Shown here in pieces: positions 36,968-46,175 of a stretch of 64,000 bases of DNA (position 1 is its first letter; each line of letters opens with the position of its first letter). This DNA comes from Caldilineaceae bacterium (GTDB lineage Bacteria > Chloroflexota > Anaerolineae > Caldilineales > Caldilineaceae): the NCBI GenBank assembly GCA_020634815.1, contig JACKBA010000012.1, positions 86,514 to 150,513 of the forward strand, in the 5' to 3' direction. Made by a program: the position numbers and the translations under genes. The notes beneath the pieces are model-generated. The model worked only from the letters and a program-made list of their open reading frames with translations. It was not told the origin of the DNA and searched no databases.

Positions 36968-38230
36968 TCACGGTTTGGCGACTAGGGCCGGCTGTCTCCG
37001 CACACGTGCGTGGAAGAGGAACCACGCCGCGGTGATTGCCGTGCCGGCCAGCCCCGCGCTGATGAAAACCTGGGAGAGCGACAGCCCGAGATTGTCGTAG
37101 GCGACGCCGGCCCACAGCGTGCTGGCCGACTGTGTCAGCGTCAGCGCGGCAAACTCGAAGGCGAAGACGCGCCCGCGCAGCCGGTTGGGAATGAGAATTT
37201 GCAGCAGTACGGCCGAGAAGACCCAGATCAGGCCCGTGCCGATGCCGCGTACCGTGGTCGCCGCCAGGACCCAACCCAGCGCCGGCGCAACGGCCAGTCC
37301 GAAGATGCCGATCGTCATGGCGACAAAGCCGATGGTGATGGCCTTGAGCAGGCTGCCGTAGCTGTCGCCGAGCCAGGCGCGCGCAATGATGGGGCCGAAG
37401 CCCGTGCCGATGCCGACCGCCGCGTAGATCAACCCCAGCGAGAGCGTGCCGTTGCCGTTGAGCGGGAAGGCCTGTTCGGCGAGCGGGATCTCCAGCACGT
37501 TGATGCCGCCCCACACCAGCGACCCGCCCGCCTTGACCAGCGCGAAGATCAGCAGCACCGGCTGCCCCCACAGATAGCGCATCCCCTCGACAATCTCCAG
37601 CAGCCCGTCGCGTACCGTGCTCTTGCCGGCCCCGCGTTGCGCACCGCCGTGACTCGCCACGGGGACGCGCGCCACGAACCACGCCGCCACGACAAAGGTC
37701 AGCGCATCGAGGATGAAGGCCGTTTGCACGCCGAGGAAGGCCGTTGCCAGCCCGCCCAGCAGCGCACCGATGGCGAGCATGGTGCTCCACGTCAGGCTGT
37801 CCAGCGCGTTGGCCGTGACGAGATCCTCCTTGTCGACGACGGCAGGCAGGTAGGCCTGTTGTGCCGGCGTGAAGACCGCGCTGAAGACGAACTGGAGCGC
37901 CGTGAGTACGTAGAGCAGCCAGATCCGTTCGGGTCGATCTACAAAGAGAAAGCTGAGCACGGTGACGGCGCGCAGCAGATCGGTGGCGATCATGAGCTTG
38001 CGGCGGTCGAAGCGGTCGGCCAGCACCCCGGCGAAGGGGCTCATCAAGAAGAGCGGCAGGAAGCGCGCCAGGAAGAGAAAGCTGATGGCCGTCCCCGCGC
38101 CGGTCAGGCTGGCGATGAGCGTGGCCGAGGCGAGCAGGTTGAACCAGTCGCCCAGGTTGCTGACGACGCGCGCCAGCCATAGGTTGCGAAAGTTGGGGTT
38201 GCGTTGCAGCAGCGCTACGTAGCTGTTCAA
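36968..38230 (-). CDS. MFS transporter (DHA3-type exporter)
   Basis: The product has about 420 residues and 12 predicted helices. It starts LNSYVALLQRNPNFRNLWLARVVSNLGDWFN, with the major-facilitator loop motif GVLADRFDRRKLMIATDLLRA after helix 2. This is typical of DHA3/enterobactin-exporter-like MFS proteins that expel drugs or siderophore-like molecules; the substrate is unknown. A TTG start at 38230 is chosen because AGGAACC lies about 6 bases upstream and the N-terminus matches the family there; upstream frame extension shadows the DinB gene. It is the last gene of an M20-DinB-MFS operon. Confidence 0.85.
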   Translation of the reverse strand: MNSYVALLQRNPNFRNLWLARVVSNLGDWFNLLASATLIASLTGAGTAISFLFLARFLPLFLMSPFAGVLADRFDRRKLMIATDLLRAVTVLSFLFVDRPERIWLLYVLTALQFVFSAVFTPAQQAYLPAVVDKEDLVTANALDSLTWSTMLAIGALLGGLATAFLGVQTAFILDALTFVVAAWFVARVPVASHGGAQRGAGKSTVRDGLLEIVEGMRYLWGQPVLLIFALVKAGGSLVWGGINVLEIPLAEQAFPLNGNGTLSLGLIYAAVGIGTGFGPIIARAWLGDSYGSLLKAITIGFVAMTIGIFGLAVAPALGWVLAATTVRGIGTGLIWVFSAVLLQILIPNRLRGRVFAFEFAALTLTQSASTLWAGVAYDNLGLSLSQVFISAGLAGTAITAAWFLFHARVRRQPALVAKP

Positions 38231-38241
38231 TCGGTTCCTGC

Positions 38242-38775
38242 CTAGATGACTTTGTCGTTCTTGCCGGCGACCTGGCGCAGAATCTCGGTCTGTCCGACGT
38301 GATAGGTTTCGTGCCAGGCCAGGAATTCCAGCATCTCCAACGTCGTGCCGCGGCCCCACGCTGCGGGTGCTGCCAGTTCGTCGGGCGTCATCTCATCCAG
38401 GCGCGCCAGGAGCAACTCCTGCGTCGTGGCGAAATCGGCCCGCAACCTTTCCAGCGGCAACGCGTCTTCGGGTGCGACGATGGGGTCGGAGTCACGCTTG
38501 TAGCGCGCGTAGGCGCCGTCGGGCCACGGCGCAGGCAGGCCGGCAAGCTTGAGCAGGTTCGCGCGGGAGATGTTGAGATGGCCCAGAATCCAGTTCAGGC
38601 AGTTGCCATGATAGGGCGGCTGGACCAAGCTCTCTTCATGCGTGACTGACTTGAGCTGCATGTCGAGCACGCCGGCATTGCGCTCCAGGCCGGCGCGCAG
38701 GTTCGCGATTGATTCCACCAGGTACTCCTCTCCGTTGCGCGGGTTGATTGTGTCTGCTGGCTGTGCGTCACTCAT
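38242..38775 (-). CDS. DinB-like four-helix metalloprotein
   Basis: The 177-residue DinB/YfiT-like protein has the three metal-ligand His positions in ILGHLNISRANLLKLAG and FLAWHETYHVGQTEILRQ. DinB-fold proteins are thiol S-transferases or metal-dependent hydrolases and often stress-inducible; the substrate (mycothiol, bacillithiol or other) is unknown. ATG at 38775 is preferred; a GTG four codons upstream lies directly against a 9-bp intercistronic hairpin (38788-38816) and is possible. It is 11 bases upstream of the MFS start. Confidence 0.82.
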   Translation of the reverse strand: MSDAQPADTINPRNGEEYLVESIANLRAGLERNAGVLDMQLKSVTHEESLVQPPYHGNCLNWILGHLNISRANLLKLAGLPAPWPDGAYARYKRDSDPIVAPEDALPLERLRADFATTQELLLARLDEMTPDELAAPAAWGRGTTLEMLEFLAWHETYHVGQTEILRQVAGKNDKVI

Positions 38776-38787
38776 TTTGCGGTTCAC

Positions 38788-38816
38788 AACCCTGGTCTCG
38801 GTCAGAAACCAGGGTT
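38788..38816 (-). other. Intercistronic hairpin between M20 and DinB genes
   Basis: AACCCTGGT (38788-38796) pairs with ACCAGGGTT (38808-38816). It has no T-tract, so it may be an mRNA processing or stability element or a partial attenuator. Confidence 0.5.
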
Positions 38817-38825
38817 GCGGCGCTG

Positions 38826-40016
38826 CTACTGGCTGGCCTTCTGGCGCAGCAGGCGGCAGGCGACGTCGGCCAGCACGGCCGCGCCCAGCGGCATGGCCGA
38901 TTCGTCGATGTCAAAGACCGGCGTGTGATGCGGGCGCTCTACGCCGTCTTTCTTCGCGCCGAGCATGAACATCGCCCCGGGCGCCTTGCGCGTCATGTAG
39001 CTGAAATCTTCGGCTGCCATCATCGGCTCGGCCTCCATGATGGCGTGCGCGCCGACCAGGTCGCGCGTCGAGACGCGCACCAGCCGCGCCACGTCCACGT
39101 CGTTGATCATGGCGGGATAGCCGGGCCACAGCTTCATCTCGAAGTCGCCGCCCAGCACGCGGCTGATCTCCAGCACCTTCGCCAACTCGTCACGCAGTTG
39201 CTGGCGCACGCCGTCGTCGAAGCTGCGCATGGTGCCCGACAGGTAGACCTGGCTGGGAATGACATTCGACGCCGCGCCGGCCAGGATCATGCCGATGGAG
39301 AGCGCCGCCGCCTTGGTCGGGTCGATGCGCCGTGCGCGGATGCCGTGGATGGAGTTCAGCACCTGCGCCAGGATGAAGGTCGGGTCGACCGTCTGGTGCG
39401 GGAACGCGCCGTGGCCGCCCGTGCCGCGCAGCCAGATCTCGAACGAGTCTTCGTTGGCGCTGGCCGGCCCGTCGACAATCGTGATGCGCTTACTGGGGAG
39501 GTCGCTGGCGACGTGCAGGGCAATGACACCGTCGACGCCGTCGAGCGCCTTATCCTCGATCATGCGCGTGGCGCCGGACTTATTCTCGTCGTCGCTGTCT
39601 TCCTCACTGGGCTGGAAGAGAAAACGGACCTGGCCGGCGGGTCGGTCGGGCATGCGCGCCAGGATGGTGGCGACGCCCAGCAGGATGGCCGTGTGCGCGT
39701 CGTGGCCGCACGCGTGCATGACGCCCGGCGTCTGCGAGGCATAGGCAACGTCGTTCTCCTCCTGGATGGGGAGGGCGTCCATGTCGGCGCGGATGGCGAT
39801 GGCCGGGCCGCCGTCGCCCAGATAGCCGACGACGCCGGTCTTGCCCACGCCGGTCTGCGTTTCGATGCCCAGCGCGGCGAGTTGGCCGGCGACGAGATTG
39901 GCGGTGCGTTCTTCCTGAAAGCTCAGTTCCGGGTGCATGTGGATGTCGCGGCGCCAGGCGGTCAATTGGTCGGCCATGGCCTGGGCCTGCATGAGGATGT
40001 CAGATGGCGTGGTCAT
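38826..40016 (-). CDS. M20-family amidohydrolase/peptidase
   Basis: The 396-residue protein has the M20D amidohydrolase pattern: RRDIHMHPELSFQEERTA, AIRADMDALPIQE (metal Asp), MHACGHDAHTAILLG (Cys and His ligands), FLFQPSEED (catalytic Glu) and GAFPHQTVDPTF in the dimerisation lid. These enzymes hydrolyse N-acyl amino acids, hippurate-like or indoleacetyl conjugates. ATG at 40016 was chosen over a TTG 33 bases upstream. It is the first gene of an apparent operon with the DinB and MFS genes. Confidence 0.92.
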   Translation of the reverse strand: MTTPSDILMQAQAMADQLTAWRRDIHMHPELSFQEERTANLVAGQLAALGIETQTGVGKTGVVGYLGDGGPAIAIRADMDALPIQEENDVAYASQTPGVMHACGHDAHTAILLGVATILARMPDRPAGQVRFLFQPSEEDSDDENKSGATRMIEDKALDGVDGVIALHVASDLPSKRITIVDGPASANEDSFEIWLRGTGGHGAFPHQTVDPTFILAQVLNSIHGIRARRIDPTKAAALSIGMILAGAASNVIPSQVYLSGTMRSFDDGVRQQLRDELAKVLEISRVLGGDFEMKLWPGYPAMINDVDVARLVRVSTRDLVGAHAIMEAEPMMAAEDFSYMTRKAPGAMFMLGAKKDGVERPHHTPVFDIDESAMPLGAAVLADVACRLLRQKASQ

Positions 40017-40104
40017 AGGATCGTCCGTTGGTTGAATGAACAGGGTCAATTGACCACGGCATTGTACCGTACGCGATCCAAAAACAGCGATTGGCGGAGC
40101 CGGT

Positions 40105-40863
40105 TCACGCGGAGAGGAGCGCTACAACCTCTTGCAGCTTTGCGAGGATTCCAAACTGTGCAATCCAGGCGGCGATGAAACGATAGTAGTCGAACGAACG
40201 CGCAGTGGCGTCGCGCAGGTATTCGAAGGTGAGGCGAACATTGTCGATGACGACGCTGATGACGAGGACGAGGATGATGACGTTGAAGAGAAGGGTGATA
40301 ACTACTGAGAACGGCAGAGTTTCAAGCTTGATGTCGGTCTGATAGGTGCGGAACTCGTTTGCGAGCCCGGCAAAATGGAAACCAAGCGTTACCCCAATCA
40401 CAACATTTGCTACTGGCACCAGAAGCTCAGGTGTGAGGGGTCGAATGACGAGTAAAGGTATGGTGAACAGCGGAAGAAAATAGGGCGCAAGCACTACCAA
40501 GAAGCATCCAGACCCGAGCGCCGTCGTGTCGCCTTCAAAGGCATACTGCCCACTTTCCGAGCGCTTCAAAGCATTTTCATCTTTTGCTGGAAAGACGCGA
40601 AACCGAAGTACGGTGCCCAAGGATAGCATTGCTGTAATCGTGTGGTTCAGTTCATGCTCGAAAACCTCGAAGAAACGGAGAGAGTTACCTATCAGTACCA
40701 CGTACAGGACAAAGTAGCCAATTAGCCCCACCAGCATCCAGGTTAGGTCTTGCCAAATAACGTTAGCCGTGACGCTGAAGTAGGCCTGCAAGACAAATGC
40801 CAATACAAGTGGGATCAAAAGTAACGCAACGATGCGCTTGAAGAACTTGATGAGACCAACCAT
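40105..40863 (-). CDS. Membrane protein with HExxH-type motif
   Basis: The 252-residue protein has about five to six hydrophobic helices and, at residues 70-74, H-E-L-N-H in FEVFEHELNHTITAML. This HExxH zinc-protease signature at the edge of a membrane helix suggests an M50-like intramembrane metalloprotease, but the second M50 ligand motif (xDG) is not obvious, so an inactive relative is possible. Another start (GTG at 40908) would add 15 residues. The coding sequence is less GC-rich than its neighbours (many AT-ending codons), hinting at recent transfer. Confidence 0.7.
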   Translation of the reverse strand: MVGLIKFFKRIVALLLIPLVLAFVLQAYFSVTANVIWQDLTWMLVGLIGYFVLYVVLIGNSLRFFEVFEHELNHTITAMLSLGTVLRFRVFPAKDENALKRSESGQYAFEGDTTALGSGCFLVVLAPYFLPLFTIPLLVIRPLTPELLVPVANVVIGVTLGFHFAGLANEFRTYQTDIKLETLPFSVVITLLFNVIILVLVISVVIDNVRLTFEYLRDATARSFDYYRFIAAWIAQFGILAKLQEVVALLSA

Positions 40864-41047
40864 GATAACCGGGGCGGGGTGGGTGGCGCTGATCCATAGC
40901 TGCGCCACGATTCGGGTTGTGCGCTGTTAGCTGTCTATCATCGCGCCGCATGCCGGCTTCGTCAATGCTGATTTGTCATAAAATTCAGATCTTACACGAA
41001 CTTGCAGTGTTCGTGCCGCACGAAGGAGCCGAGCGGGACCTGGTGTA

Positions 41048-41261
41048 GGCGGATCGGTTGCCGGCAAATGGCTGCCGGCGGCATCGTTCAGCCGGCAGCA
41101 CATGCTGTCACCAGCCTGCACCTTACAGCACGCCAGCACTACGACGCACCATTTGGCCGATCCGCCGGTACCGCTGATGTGCTATCCTGTAGTACAGCAA
41201 ACCGTTCGTGGTGGCCGGCCCCAAACCGGCCTTCGGGGGACCACGGACGGTTTGCTTTTTT
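41048..41261 (+). ncRNA. Candidate structured RNA with intrinsic terminator
   Basis: GGCGGATCGG (41048-41057) pairs perfectly with CCGATCCGCC (41157-41166). Inside are GCCGGCA/TGCCGGC (41060-41066, 41073-41079) and further short stems. Some 30 bases on, a 16-bp arm (41197-41212 with 41240-41255, one wobble) encloses GGCCGG/CCGGCC (41213-41218, 41226-41231) and ends in TTTTTT (41256-41261): a strong plus-strand terminator with no plus gene upstream. TAAAAT at 40979-40984 is a possible -10. This fills the 585-base gap 40864-41448; the rest shows no gene. Confidence 0.5.
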
Positions 41262-41448
41262 GTACGTCCCTTTCATTGCACGCATACTCCGCAAAGCCAC
41301 CCAGCCCGAAGTCGAGGCCGGCGAAGACCTCGTCGCCCAGCCGGAAGCGCGTTACCCTTTTGCCGACCGCGGCCACGCACCCGGCAACGCTCTTATGCGA
41401 CTGTTGCTCCTTGGCCTGGCGCTGAAAACGGATGGGGTGCGACCAAGT

Positions 41449-42654
41449 CTACATGATGCGCCCCACGCCCGGTAGCCTCCGCACCAGCCAGGCCGCAGCA
41501 TACGACGCCGGCACGACGAGGATTGTACCCACGGCGAACTTGAGCAAGGTTCCCGGAGCGAATTCGACGCGTGCATAGGCCAGATAGAGGCCGTAGGCGA
41601 TGATGACGATGAGGGTGCTGTGGATGATGTAGACTGCGTAGCTCTGTTGTGCCAGGAAGGTTCCCAGCGTGCTCGTGCTGCCGAAGTAGCGGCGGAAGAG
41701 CGCAATCGATGCCAGTACCAGCCCGACGGCAAAGGCCGAATCCCACAGCGCGTAGACGGCTGACGACCAGCTCCCGTTGCCCAGGAAGCGGAAGGTGCCG
41801 CCCAGGATGCCCAGCAACGGAATGGGGAAGAGCAGCAACGTCGCCCCGACAGCAATGCCAAGCCCGACCCAGCCGAGGCGCGTGGGCAGCGTGCGCAGCC
41901 AGTCGCGGCGCCAGGCGATCACGCCCAGCACGAAAAAGCTGAGATATTGCGGCAGATAGGCCAGCGTCGGGAAGTCGAGCACCGTGCGGCCCATGGGGAC
42001 GACGATGCGCATGAGATAGCTGGCCGCGGCCAGCGCCACGATAAAGAGCGCAATCGCCGGCAGGCGCGGGGGCGCCGCCGTCGATTGTTCGCCCCGGCGC
42101 CCGTGGCCCACCAACTGGCGCCAGGCGATGTAACCTAGGCTGAAGACGAGCAACAGCGCGACAAACCAGAGCGGCCCCAGCCCGATCAGATCCGGATAGA
42201 CGCGCCAGAAATTCTCCCATGTCAGCGCGATGGGGATGACAGGCGCGGGCGGCAGGAAGAGGCCGATGGCGGTAATGGGGCCGAGAACGAACATGAAGAA
42301 GATCAACGGTATGCCCAGCCGCAGCAGCCGATCCTTGAGGACGCGCGGCGCACCCTTGCGGTCGTAGGCGGCGGGGGTGAAGTAGCCCGCCAGCAGAAAG
42401 AGCGCCCCCATGAACCATGCCTGGTTGAAGAGCACGAAGACAAAGAGGATCAAGCTGGCCAGCGACGGGGCGGGCGGTGGGTCGACATAGTAGTACGGAG
42501 CGGACGCGCCGTAGACGACGGCCACATGGTGCACGACGACGAGGATCACCAGCGCCGCGCGCAGGTGATCGACGAAGTAGAGCCGGTCCGTAATCGCCGC
42601 GGTTTGTGCTGTGGTGCGGGGTGTGCCGATCGCTTGTGTCTGCGTGGAATCCAT
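41449..42654 (-). CDS. Membrane acyltransferase (acyltransferase-3 family)
   Basis: The 401-residue protein has about ten membrane helices. The conserved beginning YFVDHLRAALVILVVVHHVAVVYG has the Arg and His expected for acyltransferase-3 proteins (OafB/OpgC-like), which O-acylate sugars, glucans or lipid-linked molecules on the outer face of the membrane. RLLRLGIPLIFFMFVLGP (arginine motif on loop 2-3) also fits. The acceptor is unknown. ATG at 42654 has AAAGGAG about 7 bases upstream. It is monocistronic. Confidence 0.85.
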   Translation of the reverse strand: MDSTQTQAIGTPRTTAQTAAITDRLYFVDHLRAALVILVVVHHVAVVYGASAPYYYVDPPPAPSLASLILFVFVLFNQAWFMGALFLLAGYFTPAAYDRKGAPRVLKDRLLRLGIPLIFFMFVLGPITAIGLFLPPAPVIPIALTWENFWRVYPDLIGLGPLWFVALLLVFSLGYIAWRQLVGHGRRGEQSTAAPPRLPAIALFIVALAAASYLMRIVVPMGRTVLDFPTLAYLPQYLSFFVLGVIAWRRDWLRTLPTRLGWVGLGIAVGATLLLFPIPLLGILGGTFRFLGNGSWSSAVYALWDSAFAVGLVLASIALFRRYFGSTSTLGTFLAQQSYAVYIIHSTLIVIIAYGLYLAYARVEFAPGTLLKFAVGTILVVPASYAAAWLVRRLPGVGRIM

Positions 42655-43080
42655 CGCTTTCTCCTTTCACTCGGCATGATTGGCATGGATTTCCGGCAGC
42701 GGGATAGGCAGGCAGAGGCGCACGCCACGCAGGCCGCGAAAAAGATCGCCCGGCGGCAGAGGGGCCAACGATCGAACCGGCGCAGATGGGGGCGTTCCGC
42801 AAGGGGGCGCGGGAGATATGGGCTTGTGACGCGCAGAACGTACTGCATGGACGGCCTCCGGCCTATCGGTCGCCAGGACGTCCATGCAAGAGCGATTTAC
42901 TTACTCAACGCGCTGCGAGTCGGTCACATGGGGCCATGACGGGTTCCGGAATCCATTCCAGTATAGCACACGAACTCTGGTGCAGGCGCACACGCAGCGA
43001 TCTGTAGCCAGGACATAACATCTATTCTTCGTGTCCCTTTGTGCCCTTTGCGTCTCCGTGGCTCCTCTTCCCGCAGTCCC
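42655..43080. other. Intergenic region with hairpin and 9-base repeats
   Basis: No gene was seen. TGCATGGACG (42844-42853) pairs with CGTCCATGCA (42879-42888) with GGCC/GGCC nested inside; there is no T-tract. At 43024-43060 is a low-complexity element that on the minus strand reads as three 9-base units (ACGCAAAGG, GCACAAAGG, GACACGAAG). Confidence 0.6.
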
Positions 43081-44631
43081 TTACGGCGCGTACTGCACGA
43101 GGCGGCCGGCCATTCCGTCCCACAGCCAGACGGGCTGGCCTGCCGGGAGGTAGGTGACGAAGCTCTCCACCGTTGACGGGCCGGCCGGCACCCATTCCGG
43201 GCCAAAGGTCTTGTTGCAGAGGGCGTGCGCGGCGCCGTAGTCGGTGGCAGCGTCCTGCGGCAGCGGCTCCGTGAGCAGGATGGCCGGCTCGCTCTCGCCG
43301 CCCGCGTTCATGCGCAGCACGGCGAAATCGTTGGTGCAGAGCACGGGCAGCACGGCCGTGTCCGGCGCCGGTGTGGCGGTGGCGCCGGGGAAGGGCGTCG
43401 GCACAAGACCGGCCGGCGCGTCCACGACAAAGGTGGCGAGATACCCCTCGACGGGAACGCTGCTCTGCGCCGGGTAGGGTTCGACGGCCAGCAGCGTCAC
43501 GGTGAAGAGTTCGTGCGTGATCGCGACCGGCTCGACCAGCGCGCCGCTCTGGTCGGTCTGCCCGCCGAGCACGTAGCTGGTGGAACGTTGGCCGCCGCTG
43601 GCCGCGGTGACGGCGATCTGGACCTGGCCGGCCTGCACGCACTCCACATCCAGCGGGCAGCGCGAATCCTCCAGAACCTCGTCGAAGTGCAGGCGCAGGA
43701 TATCCTGGCCGATGACGGCCGTGTAGCCGGGGCCGAGCGTGAAGGGCTCACCGGGCTCGGCAAACTCGCTCCCGTTACGCATGCGCGGCGCGCCCTCGAT
43801 GCTGAGCGTCAGGCGGTAGTCGGCCGGGTCGGCGGCCGCACCGGGCAGCGGCTCGACGCGCAGCAGGCGCACGCCGGCGCCATCGACCAGTTCGTAGGGG
43901 CGCAGCGTGCCGGTGGCAGGCAGCACTGTCCCGTCACCATCCGGGATGCCGGTCAGTCGCAGGGGGCGCGGCTCGGCGCCTTCTTTCAGCCAGGAGAAGC
44001 GCGCGGCGACGGCATTGCCCGCCGGACAGGTGGCGCCGGCCGGGCAGGGCAGGGCGTCGACTCCGTCGACGCGCACGGCGTCGGGCCGTCCCGTCAGCAC
44101 CACCTGTTCGCCCGCTGCCAGGAAGAAGGGGGCGTCACTGCTGATGGACATGCCGGCGTCGGTATCGGTCCGTGCTGCCGGGTCCTTGCTGACGACGAAG
44201 GTGCCGCTATATTCATCCCACGGGATGGGTTCGGTGCCGGCCGGGTAGGGCGTGACCGCCGTGAGTGTGATGCGATAGGGGCCAATCTGCGTGGTGGCAT
44301 CGGTGCCGGGAGCGTCGGCCAGAACGGCGCCGTCGCGATCGGTGTGCGCCTGGAAGACCGGATAGGTGGTGGTGTGACCCTGCCGTGCCAGCGTGATCTG
44401 GAGCTTGACCGGCCCCGATTCGGCGCACGCCACATCGATCGGACAGCGCTTGTCGTCACTCCATCGTTCCAGCCGGATAGTGGCAGGCTCGTCGGCAATG
44501 GCAATAGACTGCCCGGCCTCCAGCGTAAACGGTGTATCCAGGGACGCGCGGTTGCCCATGGGCGCGGGCGGGAGTTCGAGCTGGCAGGCGGCAAGTAGCA
44601 ACACGGCAGAGAACAGGACGACTGTTTTCAT
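43081..44631 (-). CDS. Secreted lipoprotein with threefold-repeated RCPxDVxC domain
   Basis: The 516-residue protein has a signal peptide and lipobox LAAC (Cys about 16). Domain 1 (about 28-165) contains DDKRCPIDVACAESG and ITLTAVTPYPAG...EYSGTFVV. Domain 2 (about 170-280) is a divergent copy with CPAGATCPAG. Domain 3 (about 285-415) contains DSRCPLDVECVQAG and VTLLAVEPYPA...GYLATFVV. A Pro-rich linker and an unrelated C-terminal ~90 residues follow. RCPxDVxC modules occur in bacterial secreted proteins of unknown role, possibly disulfide or metal sites. ATG at 44631 has GAGG 7 bases upstream. Confidence 0.8.
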   Translation of the reverse strand: MKTVVLFSAVLLLAACQLELPPAPMGNRASLDTPFTLEAGQSIAIADEPATIRLERWSDDKRCPIDVACAESGPVKLQITLARQGHTTTYPVFQAHTDRDGAVLADAPGTDATTQIGPYRITLTAVTPYPAGTEPIPWDEYSGTFVVSKDPAARTDTDAGMSISSDAPFFLAAGEQVVLTGRPDAVRVDGVDALPCPAGATCPAGNAVAARFSWLKEGAEPRPLRLTGIPDGDGTVLPATGTLRPYELVDGAGVRLLRVEPLPGAAADPADYRLTLSIEGAPRMRNGSEFAEPGEPFTLGPGYTAVIGQDILRLHFDEVLEDSRCPLDVECVQAGQVQIAVTAASGGQRSTSYVLGGQTDQSGALVEPVAITHELFTVTLLAVEPYPAQSSVPVEGYLATFVVDAPAGLVPTPFPGATATPAPDTAVLPVLCTNDFAVLRMNAGGESEPAILLTEPLPQDAATDYGAAHALCNKTFGPEWVPAGPSTVESFVTYLPAGQPVWLWDGMAGRLVQYAP

Positions 44632-44744
44632 AGGGCCTCGCAAGGGAAGGGTGAATATCCATCGCTCACGGGCGCAATTGTAGCACGGGAAGGGCTGATC
44701 TTTTCCTGACAGTATTTCCAGGAGAAGAGGGGGACGGCGCGCGA

Positions 44745-46175
44745 TCAGGCAAGCGGAAAGCGCAGATCCACGACGACGCCGGGGGCATCATGCCGATTGT
44801 GCAGATTCACCGATCCGCCGGATCGCCACACGAGCGCCGAGACGAGGGAGAGGCCGAGCCCCATGCCTGGCGTCTCGCCGGTGAAGTGTTTTTCCCCCTG
44901 CAAATAGGGAGTCATCGCCCACCTGACCTGCTGCGGGGCGAGTGTCTGTCCGTCGTCGGCCACGGCGAGGATCAGCGCTGTTTTGTCGGCAGCCAGCGAG
45001 ATCGTGATTGCGGGCGTCTCGTGCGGCGAGAATTTGCGGCCGTTTTCAACAAGCTCAAAGAGCACCTGTTCCAGGGCGTGGGGCGACAGGGGAAGCAAGT
45101 ACGGCAGCGCCGATTCGTCGATCTCGACGGCGACCGATGGTGCTCCGGCCATGGCGCAGGCGGTTTCGGCAATCGCCGAGAGCGCGGCTGCCGGTATGCC
45201 GTCTGGCGTAGTGCGCGTCGAGATACCCTCAATATAGCCAAGAACGTCGGTCACGGCGGCATTGAGGCGTAGCGCACCCCCGTGCGCGTCGGCGATCAGG
45301 TCGCGCACGCTGCCCAATGTCTCCCTGTCGGGCAGTTCTTGCAGGAGCGCCAGCATGCCGACGATCGCGTTCATGGGCGTACGCAGTTTGTGCGCCATCA
45401 CCGTGCGGAAGCTGCGCATGTCGGTAGCATTCGTGATCGAGTCCGTCACGTCGACCAGCTTGAGCAGAATCTGCGTCGCCTCGCCGTGCGTCGTGCGCTG
45501 TTCGCTGGCGCTTAGCCAGAAGGCCGGCGCGGTCGGCGTTTCCGGGCGGACGAGATACGCTTCGCCGGTCAGTGGTCGCTCCGGCCACTGCGTCCAGAGT
45601 TCGGCTGGCTCCAGGCGAAACGCAGCGGTGAGGAGCGAACGGATCGTGGTAGGGGGCGGCGCTGCACTGCCATTGAGCCCCAGAAAAAGGAGTGCCGGCG
45701 CGTTGACATGCTCGACGGCGCCTGTCGTATCCAGCAGCACATAGCCCACGCTGGAACGGTCCATGACCCAGCGAAAACGTTCGCGCTCGGCGTTGAGACG
45801 GCGGTAGCGGTCGAGCCGGGCCAGCGTGCGCAAGCGGACGATCAATTCCATGCCGTCGAAGGGCTTGGCTATGAAATCGTCGGCGCCGGCGGCGATGCCG
45901 CGCAGGCGCATAGATCGTTCGCTGTATGCGGTGATCATCAGGATCGGGATCTCGGCGAGCGCGCGGTCTGTGCGCAGGTGCGTGCAGACCGTAAAGCCGT
46001 CCATTTTGGGCAGCATGACGTCGAGCAGGATGATATCGGGCGGATTCGCCTTGGCCTGTTCGATGCCGCTAGGGCCATCGACGGCGAACTCCAGCGTATA
46101 ATCCTCGGCAGCCAACAAATCGGCCAACGTCTGGCGCGTAATGGGTTCGTCATCGATGATCAAGATGCGTGTCAT
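44745..46175 (-). CDS. Response regulator-PAS-histidine kinase hybrid
   Basis: The 476-residue cytoplasmic protein has a receiver domain (about 1-120: ILIIDDEP, phospho-acceptor in ILLDVMLPKMDGF, ITAYSE, KPF). A PAS-like domain (about 130-250) follows, then a dimerisation/phosphoacceptor segment with the His in MAHKLRTPMNAIVG (about residue 270). A HATPase_c domain ends the chain; its ATP-lid glycines are seen in GMGLGLSLVSALV. The HELRTP signature is altered to HKLRTP. ATG overlaps the stop of the larger kinase by four bases (ATGA), so both are made together, and the receiver may accept phosphate from it. Confidence 0.9.
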   Translation of the reverse strand: MTRILIIDDEPITRQTLADLLAAEDYTLEFAVDGPSGIEQAKANPPDIILLDVMLPKMDGFTVCTHLRTDRALAEIPILMITAYSERSMRLRGIAAGADDFIAKPFDGMELIVRLRTLARLDRYRRLNAERERFRWVMDRSSVGYVLLDTTGAVEHVNAPALLFLGLNGSAAPPPTTIRSLLTAAFRLEPAELWTQWPERPLTGEAYLVRPETPTAPAFWLSASEQRTTHGEATQILLKLVDVTDSITNATDMRSFRTVMAHKLRTPMNAIVGMLALLQELPDRETLGSVRDLIADAHGGALRLNAAVTDVLGYIEGISTRTTPDGIPAAALSAIAETACAMAGAPSVAVEIDESALPYLLPLSPHALEQVLFELVENGRKFSPHETPAITISLAADKTALILAVADDGQTLAPQQVRWAMTPYLQGEKHFTGETPGMGLGLSLVSALVWRSGGSVNLHNRHDAPGVVVDLRFPLA

